Positions 45,484-54,975 of a DNA stretch of 64,000 bases are shown here, in pieces. The first letter of the stretch is position 1. Every line of letters starts with the position of its first letter. The stretch spans positions 868,001-932,000 of the forward strand of contig NZ_CP009630.1 of NCBI RefSeq assembly GCF_000959445.1, written 5' to 3'. The translations under genes and the position numbers were made by a program. The notes beneath the pieces were generated by a model that saw only the letters and a list, made by a program, of their open reading frames with translations, was not told the origin of the DNA and ran no database searches. This stretch comes from Burkholderia vietnamiensis LMG 10929 (GTDB taxonomy: Bacteria > Pseudomonadota > Gammaproteobacteria > Burkholderiales > Burkholderiaceae).

Positions 45484-46284
45484 ATGGATGGATTGAAGAC
45501 TTTGGCCGTCGCGGTCGACGCGCGCGGCATTGCGACCGTCGCGCTGCGGCGCGGCGATGTGCTCAACGCGTTCGACGAGACGATGATCGCCGAGCTGACC
45601 GACGCCTACACGACGCTCGGCGCGCGCGACGACGTGCGCGCGATCGTGCTGCGCGCGGACGGCCGCGCGTTCTGCGCGGGCGCTGACCTGCAGTGGATGC
45701 AGCGCGCGAGCGCGAACGATGCGGCCGCGAACCTGCGCGACGCCGAGCGCTTCGCGGCGATGATGCGTGCGATCCGGCACTGCGCGAAGCCGACCGTCGC
45801 GCGCGTGCAGGGCCACGCGTTCGGCGGCGGCGTGGGCCTGTGCGCGGCCTGCGACATCGTGATCGCGAGCGATCAGGCGCGCTTTTCGGTGAGCGAGGCG
45901 CGCTTCGGCATCCTGCCGGCGGTGATCGGCCCGTATCTGGTCGAGGCGGTCGGCCAGCGCCAGGCGCGCCGGCTCGCGCTGACCGCGACGCAGCTCGGCG
46001 CGAGCGAAGCCGTGGCGATCGGGCTGATCCATCAGGCCGTGCCGCTCGATGCGCTCGATGCGGCGCTCGAGCGCACGCTCGCCGAGCTGAGCCGCAACGG
46101 ACCGAACGCGCTGATGGAGATCAAGCGTTTTTTCGACGCGATCGGCGAATACCCGCCGTCGGCCGAGCGCGCGGCATTCACCGCGCAGACGATCTCGCGC
46201 GTGCGCGCGACGGCCGAAGCGAAGGAGGGGTTCGCCGCGTTCTTTGCGAAGCGGCCGCCGGCGTGGGAGCCGGGCGTCGAATAA
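45484..46284 (+). CDS. Enoyl-CoA hydratase/isomerase family protein
   Basis: 266 aa crotonase fold. The oxyanion-hole segments are CAGADLQWM (about 62-70) and GHAFGGGVGLCAACDIVIAS. Glu and other catalytic residues of true hydratases lie in the SEARFGILPAVIGPYLVEAVG block. Position after paaH and paaK suggests hydration or isomerisation in phenylacetyl-CoA degradation (PaaF/PaaG role). By sequence it also resembles methylglutaconyl-CoA hydratases, so the substrate is open. AAGGAAA lies 10 nt upstream. Confidence 0.88.
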   Translation: MDGLKTLAVAVDARGIATVALRRGDVLNAFDETMIAELTDAYTTLGARDDVRAIVLRADGRAFCAGADLQWMQRASANDAAANLRDAERFAAMMRAIRHCAKPTVARVQGHAFGGGVGLCAACDIVIASDQARFSVSEARFGILPAVIGPYLVEAVGQRQARRLALTATQLGASEAVAIGLIHQAVPLDALDAALERTLAELSRNGPNALMEIKRFFDAIGEYPPSAERAAFTAQTISRVRATAEAKEGFAAFFAKRPPAWEPGVE

Positions 46285-46399
46285 GGCGGCGCGGGCCGGC
46301 TGCGGCGCCGCACGATTTGCGGCGCGCGCGCGGGCGCTTGCTCTACAATGCGTGACCCCCGGCACGCCGCCGGCCCAGCCCTGTCCGTTGATTTCCTCG

Positions 46400-47074
46400 A
46401 TGATCGTCAACCGTCTTGTTTCCGAGATCCTGTTCGGCTTCACCGGCCTGATCGGCATCATCAATCCGATCGGCATCGCCTTCCTGTTCCTCGAGCGTAC
46501 CGAGGCGCTGACCGAACATGAGCGCAACCTGCTCGCGCAGAAGGTGGCGTTCAACGCGTTCATCGTGCTGCTGGTCGCGTTCTTCGCCGGCACGCCGGTG
46601 CTGCATTTCTTCGGGATCTCGATGGAAGCGCTGCGCATCGGCGGCGGCTTCGCGGTCGCCGTCGCCGGCTGGCAGATGCTCAACGAGCCGGACGGCCCGG
46701 CCGGCGGCGGCGACACGCCGATCAAGCCGATCGATGCGAGCGCAATCATGACGCGCGCATTCTTCCCGCTCACCGTGCCGCTGACCGTCGGTCCCGGTTC
46801 GATCGCCACCGCGATCGCGCTGAACGCGAACCGCACGCACAAGCTGTCGGAATTCATGCTCTCGAGCATCGTGTCGATCACGGTGTCCGTGCTGGTCGCG
46901 GTCGTGATCTGGCTGACCTACAGCCGCGCCGCGCTGCTCGCGCGCTATCTCGGCACCGAAGGCACCAAGGTCGCGAAGCGCGTGTCGGCGTTTCTGCTGC
47001 TGTGCATCGGCGTGCAGATCATGCTGACCGGCTTCTCCGAGTTCCTCCAGCCGCTCGCCGACCAGATCAAGTAA
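46400..47074 (+). CDS. MarC-family integral membrane protein
   Basis: 224 aa, six predicted helices. The family block GLIGIINPIGIAFLFLERTEALT at the N-terminus and FFPLTVPLTVGPGSIATAIAL in the middle are diagnostic. Named after the E. coli mar locus, but function is unknown and a drug-resistance role has not held up. TACAAT at 46344-46349 may be its -10 box. ATG 46400 was chosen; a TTG 12 nt upstream is also possible. Confidence 0.88.
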   Translation: MIVNRLVSEILFGFTGLIGIINPIGIAFLFLERTEALTEHERNLLAQKVAFNAFIVLLVAFFAGTPVLHFFGISMEALRIGGGFAVAVAGWQMLNEPDGPAGGGDTPIKPIDASAIMTRAFFPLTVPLTVGPGSIATAIALNANRTHKLSEFMLSSIVSITVSVLVAVVIWLTYSRAALLARYLGTEGTKVAKRVSAFLLLCIGVQIMLTGFSEFLQPLADQIK

Positions 47075-47238
47075 GCCGCTTCGTCGTGGGCCGCATCGGC
47101 CGGCGCGGCGTCGGCCCCGCGTGGTGCGGCGGCGCCGCCGCGCGCCGGCGCGTTCGCGCGCGACGGGATACCATCCAGCGTCCGGCCGGCGCGCGATGCG
47201 CGTACGGCCGCCATTCCACTTCAACGACGAGGCGTGCG

Positions 47239-48219
47239 ATGCAATACGTGAAATTCGGATCGACCGGGCTGGACGTGTCGAAGCTGGTGCTGGGCTGCAT
47301 GACGTTCGGCGAGCCGTCGCGCGGCACGCATCCGTGGACGCTGCCGGAGGCGGACAGCCGCCCGATCATCCGGCGCGCGATCGAGGCCGGCATCAACTTC
47401 TTCGATACCGCGAACATGTATTCGGACGGCACGTCGGAGGAGATCGTCGGCCGCGCGCTGCGCGACTTCGCGAAGCGCGACGACGTCGTGATCGCGACCA
47501 AGGTGTTCTACCGGATGCGGCCGGGGCCGAACGGCGCGGGCCTGTCGCGCAAGGCGATCATGACCGACATCGACCAGAGCCTGAAGCGGCTCGGCACCGA
47601 CTACGTCGACCTGTACCAGATCCATCGCTGGGACGACGCCACGCCGATCGAGGAGACACTCGAGGCGCTGCATGACGTCGTGAAGGCGGGCAAGGCGCGC
47701 TACATCGGCGCGTCGTCGATGTACGCGTGGCAGTTCGCGAAGGCGCTGTACACGTCGAAGCAGCATGGCTGGACGCGCTTCGTCAGCATGCAGAATCACC
47801 TGAACCTGCTGTATCGCGAGGAGGAGCGGGAAATGCTGCCGCTGTGCGAGGCCGAAGGCATCGCGGTGATCCCGTGGAGCCCGCTCGCGCGCGGCCGCCT
47901 GACGCGCGACTGGAGCGAGACGTCCGGCCGGCAGCAGAGCGACGCGGTCGGCCAGCGCCTCTATGACGCGACGGCCGACGCCGATCGCGCGGTGGTCGAA
48001 GCCGTCGCGGCGATCGCGGCCGCGCGCAACGTGCCGCGGGCGCAGGTCGCGCTTGCGTGGGTCGCGCACAAGCGCGGCGTGACCGCGCCGATCGTCGGGA
48101 TCTCGAAGCCGCATCATCTCGACGATGCGCTCGGCGCGCTGCAACTGAAGCTGAAGGACGACGAGATCGCGGCGCTCGACGGTCCGTACGTGCCGCACGC
48201 GGTGGCCGGCTTCAACTGA
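47239..48219 (+). CDS. Aldo/keto reductase
   Basis: 326 aa TIM barrel, NADPH-dependent. Tetrad: Asp56 and Tyr61 (FFDTANMYS), Lys88 (IATKVFYRM), His129 (YQIHRWD). The C-terminal cofactor segment APIVGISKPHHLDDALGAL is complete. It belongs to the YajO/Tas-like group acting on small aldehydes and ketones. GAGG lies 5 nt before the ATG. Monocistronic; it converges on the CPBP gene. Confidence 0.92.
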   Translation: MQYVKFGSTGLDVSKLVLGCMTFGEPSRGTHPWTLPEADSRPIIRRAIEAGINFFDTANMYSDGTSEEIVGRALRDFAKRDDVVIATKVFYRMRPGPNGAGLSRKAIMTDIDQSLKRLGTDYVDLYQIHRWDDATPIEETLEALHDVVKAGKARYIGASSMYAWQFAKALYTSKQHGWTRFVSMQNHLNLLYREEEREMLPLCEAEGIAVIPWSPLARGRLTRDWSETSGRQQSDAVGQRLYDATADADRAVVEAVAAIAAARNVPRAQVALAWVAHKRGVTAPIVGISKPHHLDDALGALQLKLKDDEIAALDGPYVPHAVAGFN

Positions 48220-48267
48220 GCCGTCGGCTGAGCCGGAGTGGCGCGGCGCCGCCGCGCGGTTCGGCGT

Positions 48268-49134
48268 TCAGTGCGCGGCGGCGAGCATCGGGTAGGTGAA
48301 CAGCCCGAAGTGAATCGCGTTCAGCCCGGCATGTGCGAGCGCGGCGGCGACGAGGCCGCCGCGTCGCCATGCGAGCCCGTAGCCGACGCCGGCGAGCGTG
48401 CCGAGCACGATCCACGGCCAGCCGCCCGCCGCGTGCGCGGCGCCGAACAGCAGCGCGCCGACGGCCAGCGCGGCCCACGGCCCCCAGCGGAAGCGGCCGA
48501 GCGCGCGGGTCAGCCCGCCTTGCACGTAGCCGCGGAACAGCGCCTCTTCGGCGAGCGTCACGAGCAGCACGTTGTTGACCAGCCAGAGCCAGCCCGAGGC
48601 CGGCCATTTCGGCGCCCAGCCGACCATCCCGAACGCGAGCGCGCCGGCCAGGCAAGCGGCTGCCGTACCGACGGCCGCCATCGCGCCGACGCGCAGCGCG
48701 CGCCGGAGGGGCACCTCGGGCGCCACCCACGGCAGCGTCCACAGCAGCCACAGGCCGACCAGCGGCTTGTCGAAATTCAGGTACATCGTGAACGGCACGG
48801 CGTCCGGCGTGAAGCGCGTCGGCGCGATCACGCGCGGGTTGTGGAAGCCCGGTATCAGGTGCAGGCTCAGCGCGATCGCGAGCGCCGCGAACACGAGGTG
48901 CGCGGCGATCCGCACGGCGAGCGGCCGGCGCGGCGCGACACCCCACGCGGCGGCGGCCAGCAGCGCGAGGGGCGCGAGCGCGATCGGCGCCAGCTTGCCG
49001 AATGCGAGCGCGAGCGCATAACCGAACCCGGCGACGGCGACGCTGGTACCGTGCAGCGGGCGCAGCCAGGCGAGTGCGGCGGCCGTGAACAGCGCGAGCC
49101 AGATCGTGGCGAGCGGGAGCAGCGAGAGGGACAT
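48268..49134 (-). CDS. CPBP-family intramembrane glutamic metalloprotease
   Basis: 288 aa, about eight helices. The Abi/CPBP motifs are EE196-197 with Arg201 (LAEEALFRGY), His234 (LLFGAAHAAGG) and His268...Asn272 (LAHAGLNAIHFG). It is related to Rce1 prenyl proteases and bacteriocin-immunity proteins. The bacterial substrate is unknown. ATG 49134 starts the first hydrophobic segment. Confidence 0.88.
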   Translation of the reverse strand: MSLSLLPLATIWLALFTAAALAWLRPLHGTSVAVAGFGYALALAFGKLAPIALAPLALLAAAAWGVAPRRPLAVRIAAHLVFAALAIALSLHLIPGFHNPRVIAPTRFTPDAVPFTMYLNFDKPLVGLWLLWTLPWVAPEVPLRRALRVGAMAAVGTAAACLAGALAFGMVGWAPKWPASGWLWLVNNVLLVTLAEEALFRGYVQGGLTRALGRFRWGPWAALAVGALLFGAAHAAGGWPWIVLGTLAGVGYGLAWRRGGLVAAALAHAGLNAIHFGLFTYPMLAAAH

Positions 49135-49220
49135 GGGGCGATGCAACGGGCGAACGGGACGCCGCGCATCATACCTCAGCGAAGTCGCGATGCTGCGCCG
49201 CAGCGTCGCGGCGCGAGCGC

Positions 49221-49877
49221 TCAGCGGCCCGCGGTTTCGGTGAGGCCGTCGCGGGTCGGGATGTCGACGCTGTTGCGCTCGCGGATGCGCCGCCGATACC
49301 AGAACGTCCACAGCAGCAGCGTGCCGAACACCGTGTAGCCCATGATCGGCGACACGACCAGCACGCGCTCGACGGGCCACGTCATCACCATCCATAGGCG
49401 CAGCAGCATCTCGAGCGTCATGCAGGTGCCCCACACGAACGTCATCAGCCGCAGCATGCGGCGCAGGTACGGTTGCTCGGCCCAGACCGTCTCGAAGCGC
49501 TCGGCGCCGCCGGCCATTTCGCGTGCGACGGTGGCACGCGCGAGATAGAAGATCAGCGGCCGGTCGCGAAACAGCGACAACAGGAACACGACGCCGATCG
49601 AGCCGGACGCGAGCGATTCGCGCATCAGCAGCGTGCGCGCGTCGCCGCCGAGCGCCATGCCGATGAGCGACAGCGCGATGCCGAGCAGCACGATCGCGGC
49701 CACCGCATCGACGCGGCGGGAGCGGACGAATTCGACGACGGACCAGACGATCGGCGGAACCGCCGACGCGTAGAGAGCGCCGGTTTCCCCGAAATGTGGA
49801 TGCGCGACCCGGTAGGCGACCCAGGGCAGCAGCAGATTGACGACGAGTTCGAGGAGCAGGCCGGCGCGTGGTTTCAC
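49221..49877 (-). CDS. VC0807-like membrane protein
   Basis: 218 aa, five or six helices (LLLELVVNLLLPWVAYRVA; ALYASAVPPIVWSVVEFV; VAAIVLLGIALSLIGMALGG; MLRLMTFVWGTCMTLEMLLRLWMV; VSPIMGYTVFGTLLLWTFWYRRR). The SLFRDRPLIFYLAR motif in the middle is shared by the uncharacterised VC0807 family. GTG 49877 is the nearest start to the first helix. No good ribosome site is seen and a start further upstream is possible. Confidence 0.75.
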   Translation of the reverse strand: MKPRAGLLLELVVNLLLPWVAYRVAHPHFGETGALYASAVPPIVWSVVEFVRSRRVDAVAAIVLLGIALSLIGMALGGDARTLLMRESLASGSIGVVFLLSLFRDRPLIFYLARATVAREMAGGAERFETVWAEQPYLRRMLRLMTFVWGTCMTLEMLLRLWMVMTWPVERVLVVSPIMGYTVFGTLLLWTFWYRRRIRERNSVDIPTRDGLTETAGR

Positions 49878-50403
49878 GGGAGCGGGGCGCGGCGGGCGCG
49901 CGGCTGTGAAGGCGTTTCGAGTATATCGAAGTCGGACCCCGTGCGTGGGGTGTGGGGTGTTGGCGGCGGTGTGGGGCGCAGGGGCGGCTGTGAAGGCAGG
50001 CAAGGCGGCGGGCGATGCGCGGGTGTCGGCCGGCGCGGCGGCGGCTCAGGGCGCAGCGGCCACCTGCCCGCTAAGCCGATGGTGGCTTGCCCGCCGCGAC
50101 CTACCGCCGATCGCCCAACGCGTAGCGCGAACTGCCGAACGCCGAACGCCGAACGCCGAACGCCCAACGCCCAACGCCCAACGCCCAACGCCCAACGCCC
50201 AACGCCCAACGCCCAACGCCCAACGCCCAACGCCCAACGCCCAACGCCCAACGCCCAACGCCCAACGCCCAACGCGAACTGCGAATGGCCAGTCGCCCAT
50301 CACCCATCGCCCGCGGCCCGCTGCGCGTTGCCTATCATTCGCCATCCAGCGCCCATCGGAGCGCGGCACCCGCGCGCCGCGCCCCAGCCGCCTCGAGCGT
50401 CCG
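49878..50403. other. Intergenic region with minisatellite and G/T-rich tract
   Basis: 526 bp without a convincing gene. 49943-49985 is a G-rich tract (GTGGGGTG-type runs). 50134-50273 is the 7-bp minisatellite, and 50280-50360 carries further loose CGCCCAT-like repeats. The open frames across it are produced by the repeat. Confidence 0.6.
50134..50273. repeat. 7-bp tandem repeat (4 x GCCGAAC, 16 x GCCCAAC)
   Basis: Twenty uninterrupted heptamers, 140 bp in all: four GCCGAAC units (50134-50161), then sixteen GCCCAAC units (50162-50273). The unit is not a multiple of three, so length changes would shift any reading frame. It lies in non-coding DNA 130 bp past the alcohol dehydrogenase stop codon. 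Confidence 0.95.
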
Positions 50404-51501
50404 TCAGGCTGCCACGGGCTGGACGATGATTTTCACGTTGCGGTCCTTGTGGTTGACCAGCTCCTCGAAGCCGCGCGCGACGATGTCGCCGAGCGCGATG
50501 CGTCCGGTGATGAGCGGCTGCACGTCGATGCGGCCGTCGGCGATGAAGCGGATCACGTCCGCGAATTCGCCGTTGTACGCGAGCGAGCCGATCACTTCCT
50601 TCTCGGTCGACACGATGTCGAAGAAGTTGAACGACGTCGGCTCCTCGAAGATGCCGACCATCACCGACTTGCCGGCCTTGCGGATCACGTCGATCGCGAG
50701 CTTCGCGGTGGCCGTGTGGCCGATGCATTCGAACGACACGTCGGCGCCGTAGCCGCCCGTCAGCGCCTTGACCTCGGCGATCGCGTCGGACGCCTTCGGG
50801 TCGATCACGACCGTCGCGCCCACTTCGAGCGCCTTCTGCTTGCGCGCGGCCGACATTTCCAGCGCAATCACGCGTCCGGCGCCCGCGGCCTTCGCGCACA
50901 TGATCGTGCACAGGCCGATCGTGCCGGCGCCGACCACGACGACGGTCTGCCCGACGATGTTGCCGGCCTTCTTCACCGCGTGCATCCCGACCGCGAGCGG
51001 CTCGATCAGCGCCCCGGCCTCGGTCGGAAAGTTGTCGGGCAGCTTGTACAGCAGTTCGGCCGGCACGTTCACGTACTCCGCGAACGCACCGTTGTTCATC
51101 AGCCCGGTGAACGCGAGGTTCTCGCAGATGTTGTACATCCCGTGCCGGCAATACCAGCAGGTGCCGCAATGCTGGCACGCGTCGGCCGTCACGCGCTCGC
51201 CGAGCGCGAAGCCGGTGACGCCCGCGCCGAGCGCCGCGATTTCCCCGCTGAATTCGTGGCCGAGGATGCACTGGCCTTTCAGGCCCGTGAGCGGGTGCGG
51301 CGCGTCGACGGGGATGAACACCGGCCCGGCGACGTATTCGTGCAGGTCGGAGCCGCAGATCCCGCACCAGTGCACGCGGATCTGGACCCAGCCGGCCGGC
51401 GGGTGTCCGGGGACGGGAACCTCCTCGACGCGGATGTCGTTGCGGCCGTGCCAGACGGCGGCCTTCATGCTGGGGGCGGTATGCGGTGCCGGTGTACTCA
51501 C
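50404..51501 (-). CDS. Zinc-dependent 2,3-butanediol/alcohol dehydrogenase
   Basis: 365 aa medium-chain dehydrogenase. Catalytic zinc ligands Cys46 (HWCGICGSDLHEY) and His82-Glu83 (LGHEFSGEI); structural zinc Cys112, 115, 118 and 126. The NAD fold is VVVVGAGTIGLCTIM. The CGICGSDLHEY and GPVFIP pattern is typical of (R,R)-butanediol dehydrogenases. GTG 51501 with GGAG 8 nt upstream was chosen over ATG 51468. Upstream DNA has a sigma-54-like promoter and a TGAGAC repeat array, which suggests activator-dependent induction by acetoin, diol or alcohol. Confidence 0.9.
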   Translation of the reverse strand: MSTPAPHTAPSMKAAVWHGRNDIRVEEVPVPGHPPAGWVQIRVHWCGICGSDLHEYVAGPVFIPVDAPHPLTGLKGQCILGHEFSGEIAALGAGVTGFALGERVTADACQHCGTCWYCRHGMYNICENLAFTGLMNNGAFAEYVNVPAELLYKLPDNFPTEAGALIEPLAVGMHAVKKAGNIVGQTVVVVGAGTIGLCTIMCAKAAGAGRVIALEMSAARKQKALEVGATVVIDPKASDAIAEVKALTGGYGADVSFECIGHTATAKLAIDVIRKAGKSVMVGIFEEPTSFNFFDIVSTEKEVIGSLAYNGEFADVIRFIADGRIDVQPLITGRIALGDIVARGFEELVNHKDRNVKIIVQPVAA

Positions 51502-51583
51502 GTTGCTGTCTCCGTCAGATTGTCGTCGGGCGCGCGGCAGGGTGCCGGTGCGTCCGTCGCGCGATTGCGCGAACGTCCGATAT

Positions 51584-51598
51584 GCAGGAATGGGGCCA
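51584..51598 (-). promoter_or_regulatory. Candidate sigma-54 promoter
   Basis: On the minus strand TGGCCCCATTCCTGC has the GG and GC dinucleotides at the required 10-nt spacing of the TGGCACG-N4-TTGC consensus. It matches 10 of the 11 most constrained or semi-conserved positions only loosely (GG, C, T, GC exact). The dehydrogenase GTG lies about 80 nt downstream. Confidence 0.4.
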
Positions 51599-51735
51599 GC
51601 GGGATGAGGCAGCTTGCGCGGCGATGCGGCAGGGCTGTCGATGTGCAATGCAGCACGCCGCGCTGCGTCGACATCGCGCCGGTGGCACGCGAAACCGGCG
51701 CCGGATTTGCTGCAATTGCGACGGCACCGTGCGGA

Positions 51736-51771
51736 TGAGACGACGCGACGGTCGTCTCACGCATTTGAGAC
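51736..51771. promoter_or_regulatory. Overlapping TGAGAC/GTCTCA inverted repeats (enhancer-like)
   Basis: TGAGACGAC-N6-GTCGTCTCA (51736-51759) has 9-bp arms and shares its right half with GTCTCA-N6-TGAGAC (51754-51771). A further GAGAC follows at 51780. The array lies about 150 bp upstream of the sigma-54-like promoter, the usual distance for an enhancer-binding protein. Confidence 0.55.
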
Positions 51772-51962
51772 GGAATGCGAGACGCGGTGCGTACTAGTCG
51801 CTGTTGGCGTGGGCGGTGGCACGAGCATTCCGCGCCGGGTCGCGAGGGGGAGCCGAGCGCCGTATACCAAGCGCCAGCCGGCGATCACCGCCGCCAGCGG
51901 CCAAAACGCTCCGCCCCATCGCACAGCCGCAGCGTGATCCACGTCGCGGCTGCGCCGCACCG

Positions 51963-53162
<1,200 letters not shown>

Positions 53163-53330
53163 GATCGATCTCGCGTCGGTTGGCGGTTGGCGGCCGGCGG
53201 CTTGCCGGCATGCAGACGATCGTAGTCGCGCCGAGGTACCATGAAAAGCGCCAGACTCATGCAAATTTATGGTGCCACGCGTGCCGCCTCGCGTGGTGCG
53301 CACCGCGATACCCCGATGCCGCGAGATTCG

Positions 53331-54857
53331 ATGACGACCGACATTCCTTCCCACGACGCGCCCGCGTTGCCGCTCGACGCGCCGCTCGCCCGCACGGCCG
53401 GCGCGCCGTCGTTGCAGCGCCAGCTGCTGCGCCGCGTGCGCGATGCGATTCTCGGCGGCGCGATGCCGGCCGGCACGCGGCTGCCCGGCACGCGCGCGCT
53501 GGCCGATACGCTCGGCGTGTCGCGCAACACGACGGCGGCCGTGTACGAGCAGCTCGTCGCCGAGGGCTTCCTGCAGTCGGATCGGCGCGGCACGCGGGTG
53601 GTCGGCCTGTCGCGGCCGGCCGCGCCGCGCCGGCCCGCGGCGCCGCCGGCCGTCGCGCAGCGGCTCGGCCGGATCCGCCCGAGCCTGATCGGCAGCGGCG
53701 AGTCCGAATTTTTCCGGCCGGGCGTGCCCGCGTTGTCGCACTTTCCGGTGGACGCATGGCGGCATGCGATCGACCGCGCGCTGCGCCGCACCGGTCACGA
53801 GCTGCTGGCGTACGGCGATCCGCTCGGCGAGCGCACGCTGCGCGAATCGATCGCGCGACACCTGGCCGTGACGCGCGGCGTGCGCTGCGCTCCCGAGCAG
53901 ATCGTGATCACCGAGGGCGCGCAGGGCGCGATCGCGTTGTGCGCGCAACTGCTGACGAATCCCGGCGATACGGTGTGGGTCGAGGAGCCCGGCTATCGCG
54001 GCGCGCGCAGCGCGATGCAGGCGGCGGATCTCGATGTCGTGCCGATGCCGGTCGACGCGGAGGGGTTGCGCGCGGACGATGCCGACTGGGCCGAACGCAC
54101 GCCGCGGCTCGTCTACACGACGCCGTCGAACCAGTTCCCGACCGGCGCGGTACTGTCGATCTCGCGCCGCCTCGCGCTGCTCGAGGCGGCACGCCGGCAT
54201 CGCGCGTGGATCATCGAGGACGATTACGACAGCGAGTTTCGCCATACCGGCGAGCCGATAGGCGCGTTGCACGGGCTCGCGGCCGATTCGCCGGTCGTCT
54301 ATCTCGGCTCGTTCAGCAAGACGATGTTCCCGGCGCTGCGGATCGGCTTCCTCGTGCTGCCCGACGCGTTGCTCGCAGCCGTGCGCGCCGTGCTGCCCGA
54401 AATGCTGCGCGGCGGCACGCGCCACGTGCAGCTCGCGCTGGCCGACTTCATCGAGACCGGCGAATACGGACGGCATCTCGGACGGATGCGCCGGCTGTAT
54501 CGCGATCGGCGCCGGCTGCTGCTCGCCGCGCTCGGCGACGCGTTCAGCGTGCCGCACGAGGTCGAGGGCGGCCCGTGCGGATTGCATCTGACGCTGCGGC
54601 TGCCGGCGCGCTATCCCGACCGCGCGATCGTCGCGGCGGCGCGCGAGCACGGGATCGGGCCGTTTCCGCTGTCGGGTTTTTCGATCGCTACGGCGCCGGC
54701 CGACAACGGGCTCGTGCTCGGCTTCGGCAATACGTCGGCCGATGCGTTCGCACCGATGCTGCAGACGTTGTCGACGATCGCGCAGCGTATCGCGCAAGCG
54801 CCGCGCAGCGAGCCGGTTGCGTATGCAGACGATGAGCGGGGAGCCGGCGCTCGGTGA
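53331..54857 (+). CDS. PdxR/MocR-family regulator (GntR HTH + aminotransferase)
   Basis: 508 aa. GntR winged helix (LQRQLLRRVRDAILGGAMPAGTRLPGTRALADTLGVSRNTTAAVYEQLVAEGFLQ), a Pro/Ala-rich linker, then an aminotransferase domain. PLP Lys330 (GSFSKTMFPALRIGF), YTTPSNQFPTG and EDDYDSEFRH mark the PLP pocket. ATG 53331 was chosen; ATG 53241 has a better ribosome site (GAGG) and would add 30 residues. It is divergent from the double GNAT gene, its likely target. Confidence 0.88.
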   Translation: MTTDIPSHDAPALPLDAPLARTAGAPSLQRQLLRRVRDAILGGAMPAGTRLPGTRALADTLGVSRNTTAAVYEQLVAEGFLQSDRRGTRVVGLSRPAAPRRPAAPPAVAQRLGRIRPSLIGSGESEFFRPGVPALSHFPVDAWRHAIDRALRRTGHELLAYGDPLGERTLRESIARHLAVTRGVRCAPEQIVITEGAQGAIALCAQLLTNPGDTVWVEEPGYRGARSAMQAADLDVVPMPVDAEGLRADDADWAERTPRLVYTTPSNQFPTGAVLSISRRLALLEAARRHRAWIIEDDYDSEFRHTGEPIGALHGLAADSPVVYLGSFSKTMFPALRIGFLVLPDALLAAVRAVLPEMLRGGTRHVQLALADFIETGEYGRHLGRMRRLYRDRRRLLLAALGDAFSVPHEVEGGPCGLHLTLRLPARYPDRAIVAAAREHGIGPFPLSGFSIATAPADNGLVLGFGNTSADAFAPMLQTLSTIAQRIAQAPRSEPVAYADDERGAGAR

Positions 54858-54975
54858 GCGTATGGTGCCGAGGCTATCGGCCGTTGCCGCCTACAAGACG
54901 TGCGATGCGCCGCGCAGCGCCGGCATGTCGTGCGCACGCTGCAGCGGACCCGTGCGTTTCGACAGCGCCCGACAC

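Larger units (their letters stand above)
51502..51962. other. Control region upstream of the alcohol dehydrogenase
   Basis: 461 bp. It holds the sigma-54-like promoter (51584-51598) and the TGAGAC/GTCTCA array (51736-51771). The remaining 190 bp up to the GNAT stop show nothing recognisable. Confidence 0.5.

Noticed and set aside
50134..50273. CRISPR array
   Set aside because: The units are 7 bp, contiguous and without spacers; no cas gene in the window.
49874..50369. Trp/Ala/Leu/Gly repeat 'proteins' across the heptamer repeat
   Set aside because: They are just the 7-bp repeat read in different frames. There is no start signal and no flanking coding sequence.
51498..51764. 88-codon ORF upstream of the alcohol dehydrogenase
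   Set aside because: It overlaps the dehydrogenase start, the sigma-54-like promoter and the enhancer-like repeat, and its translation has no protein features.
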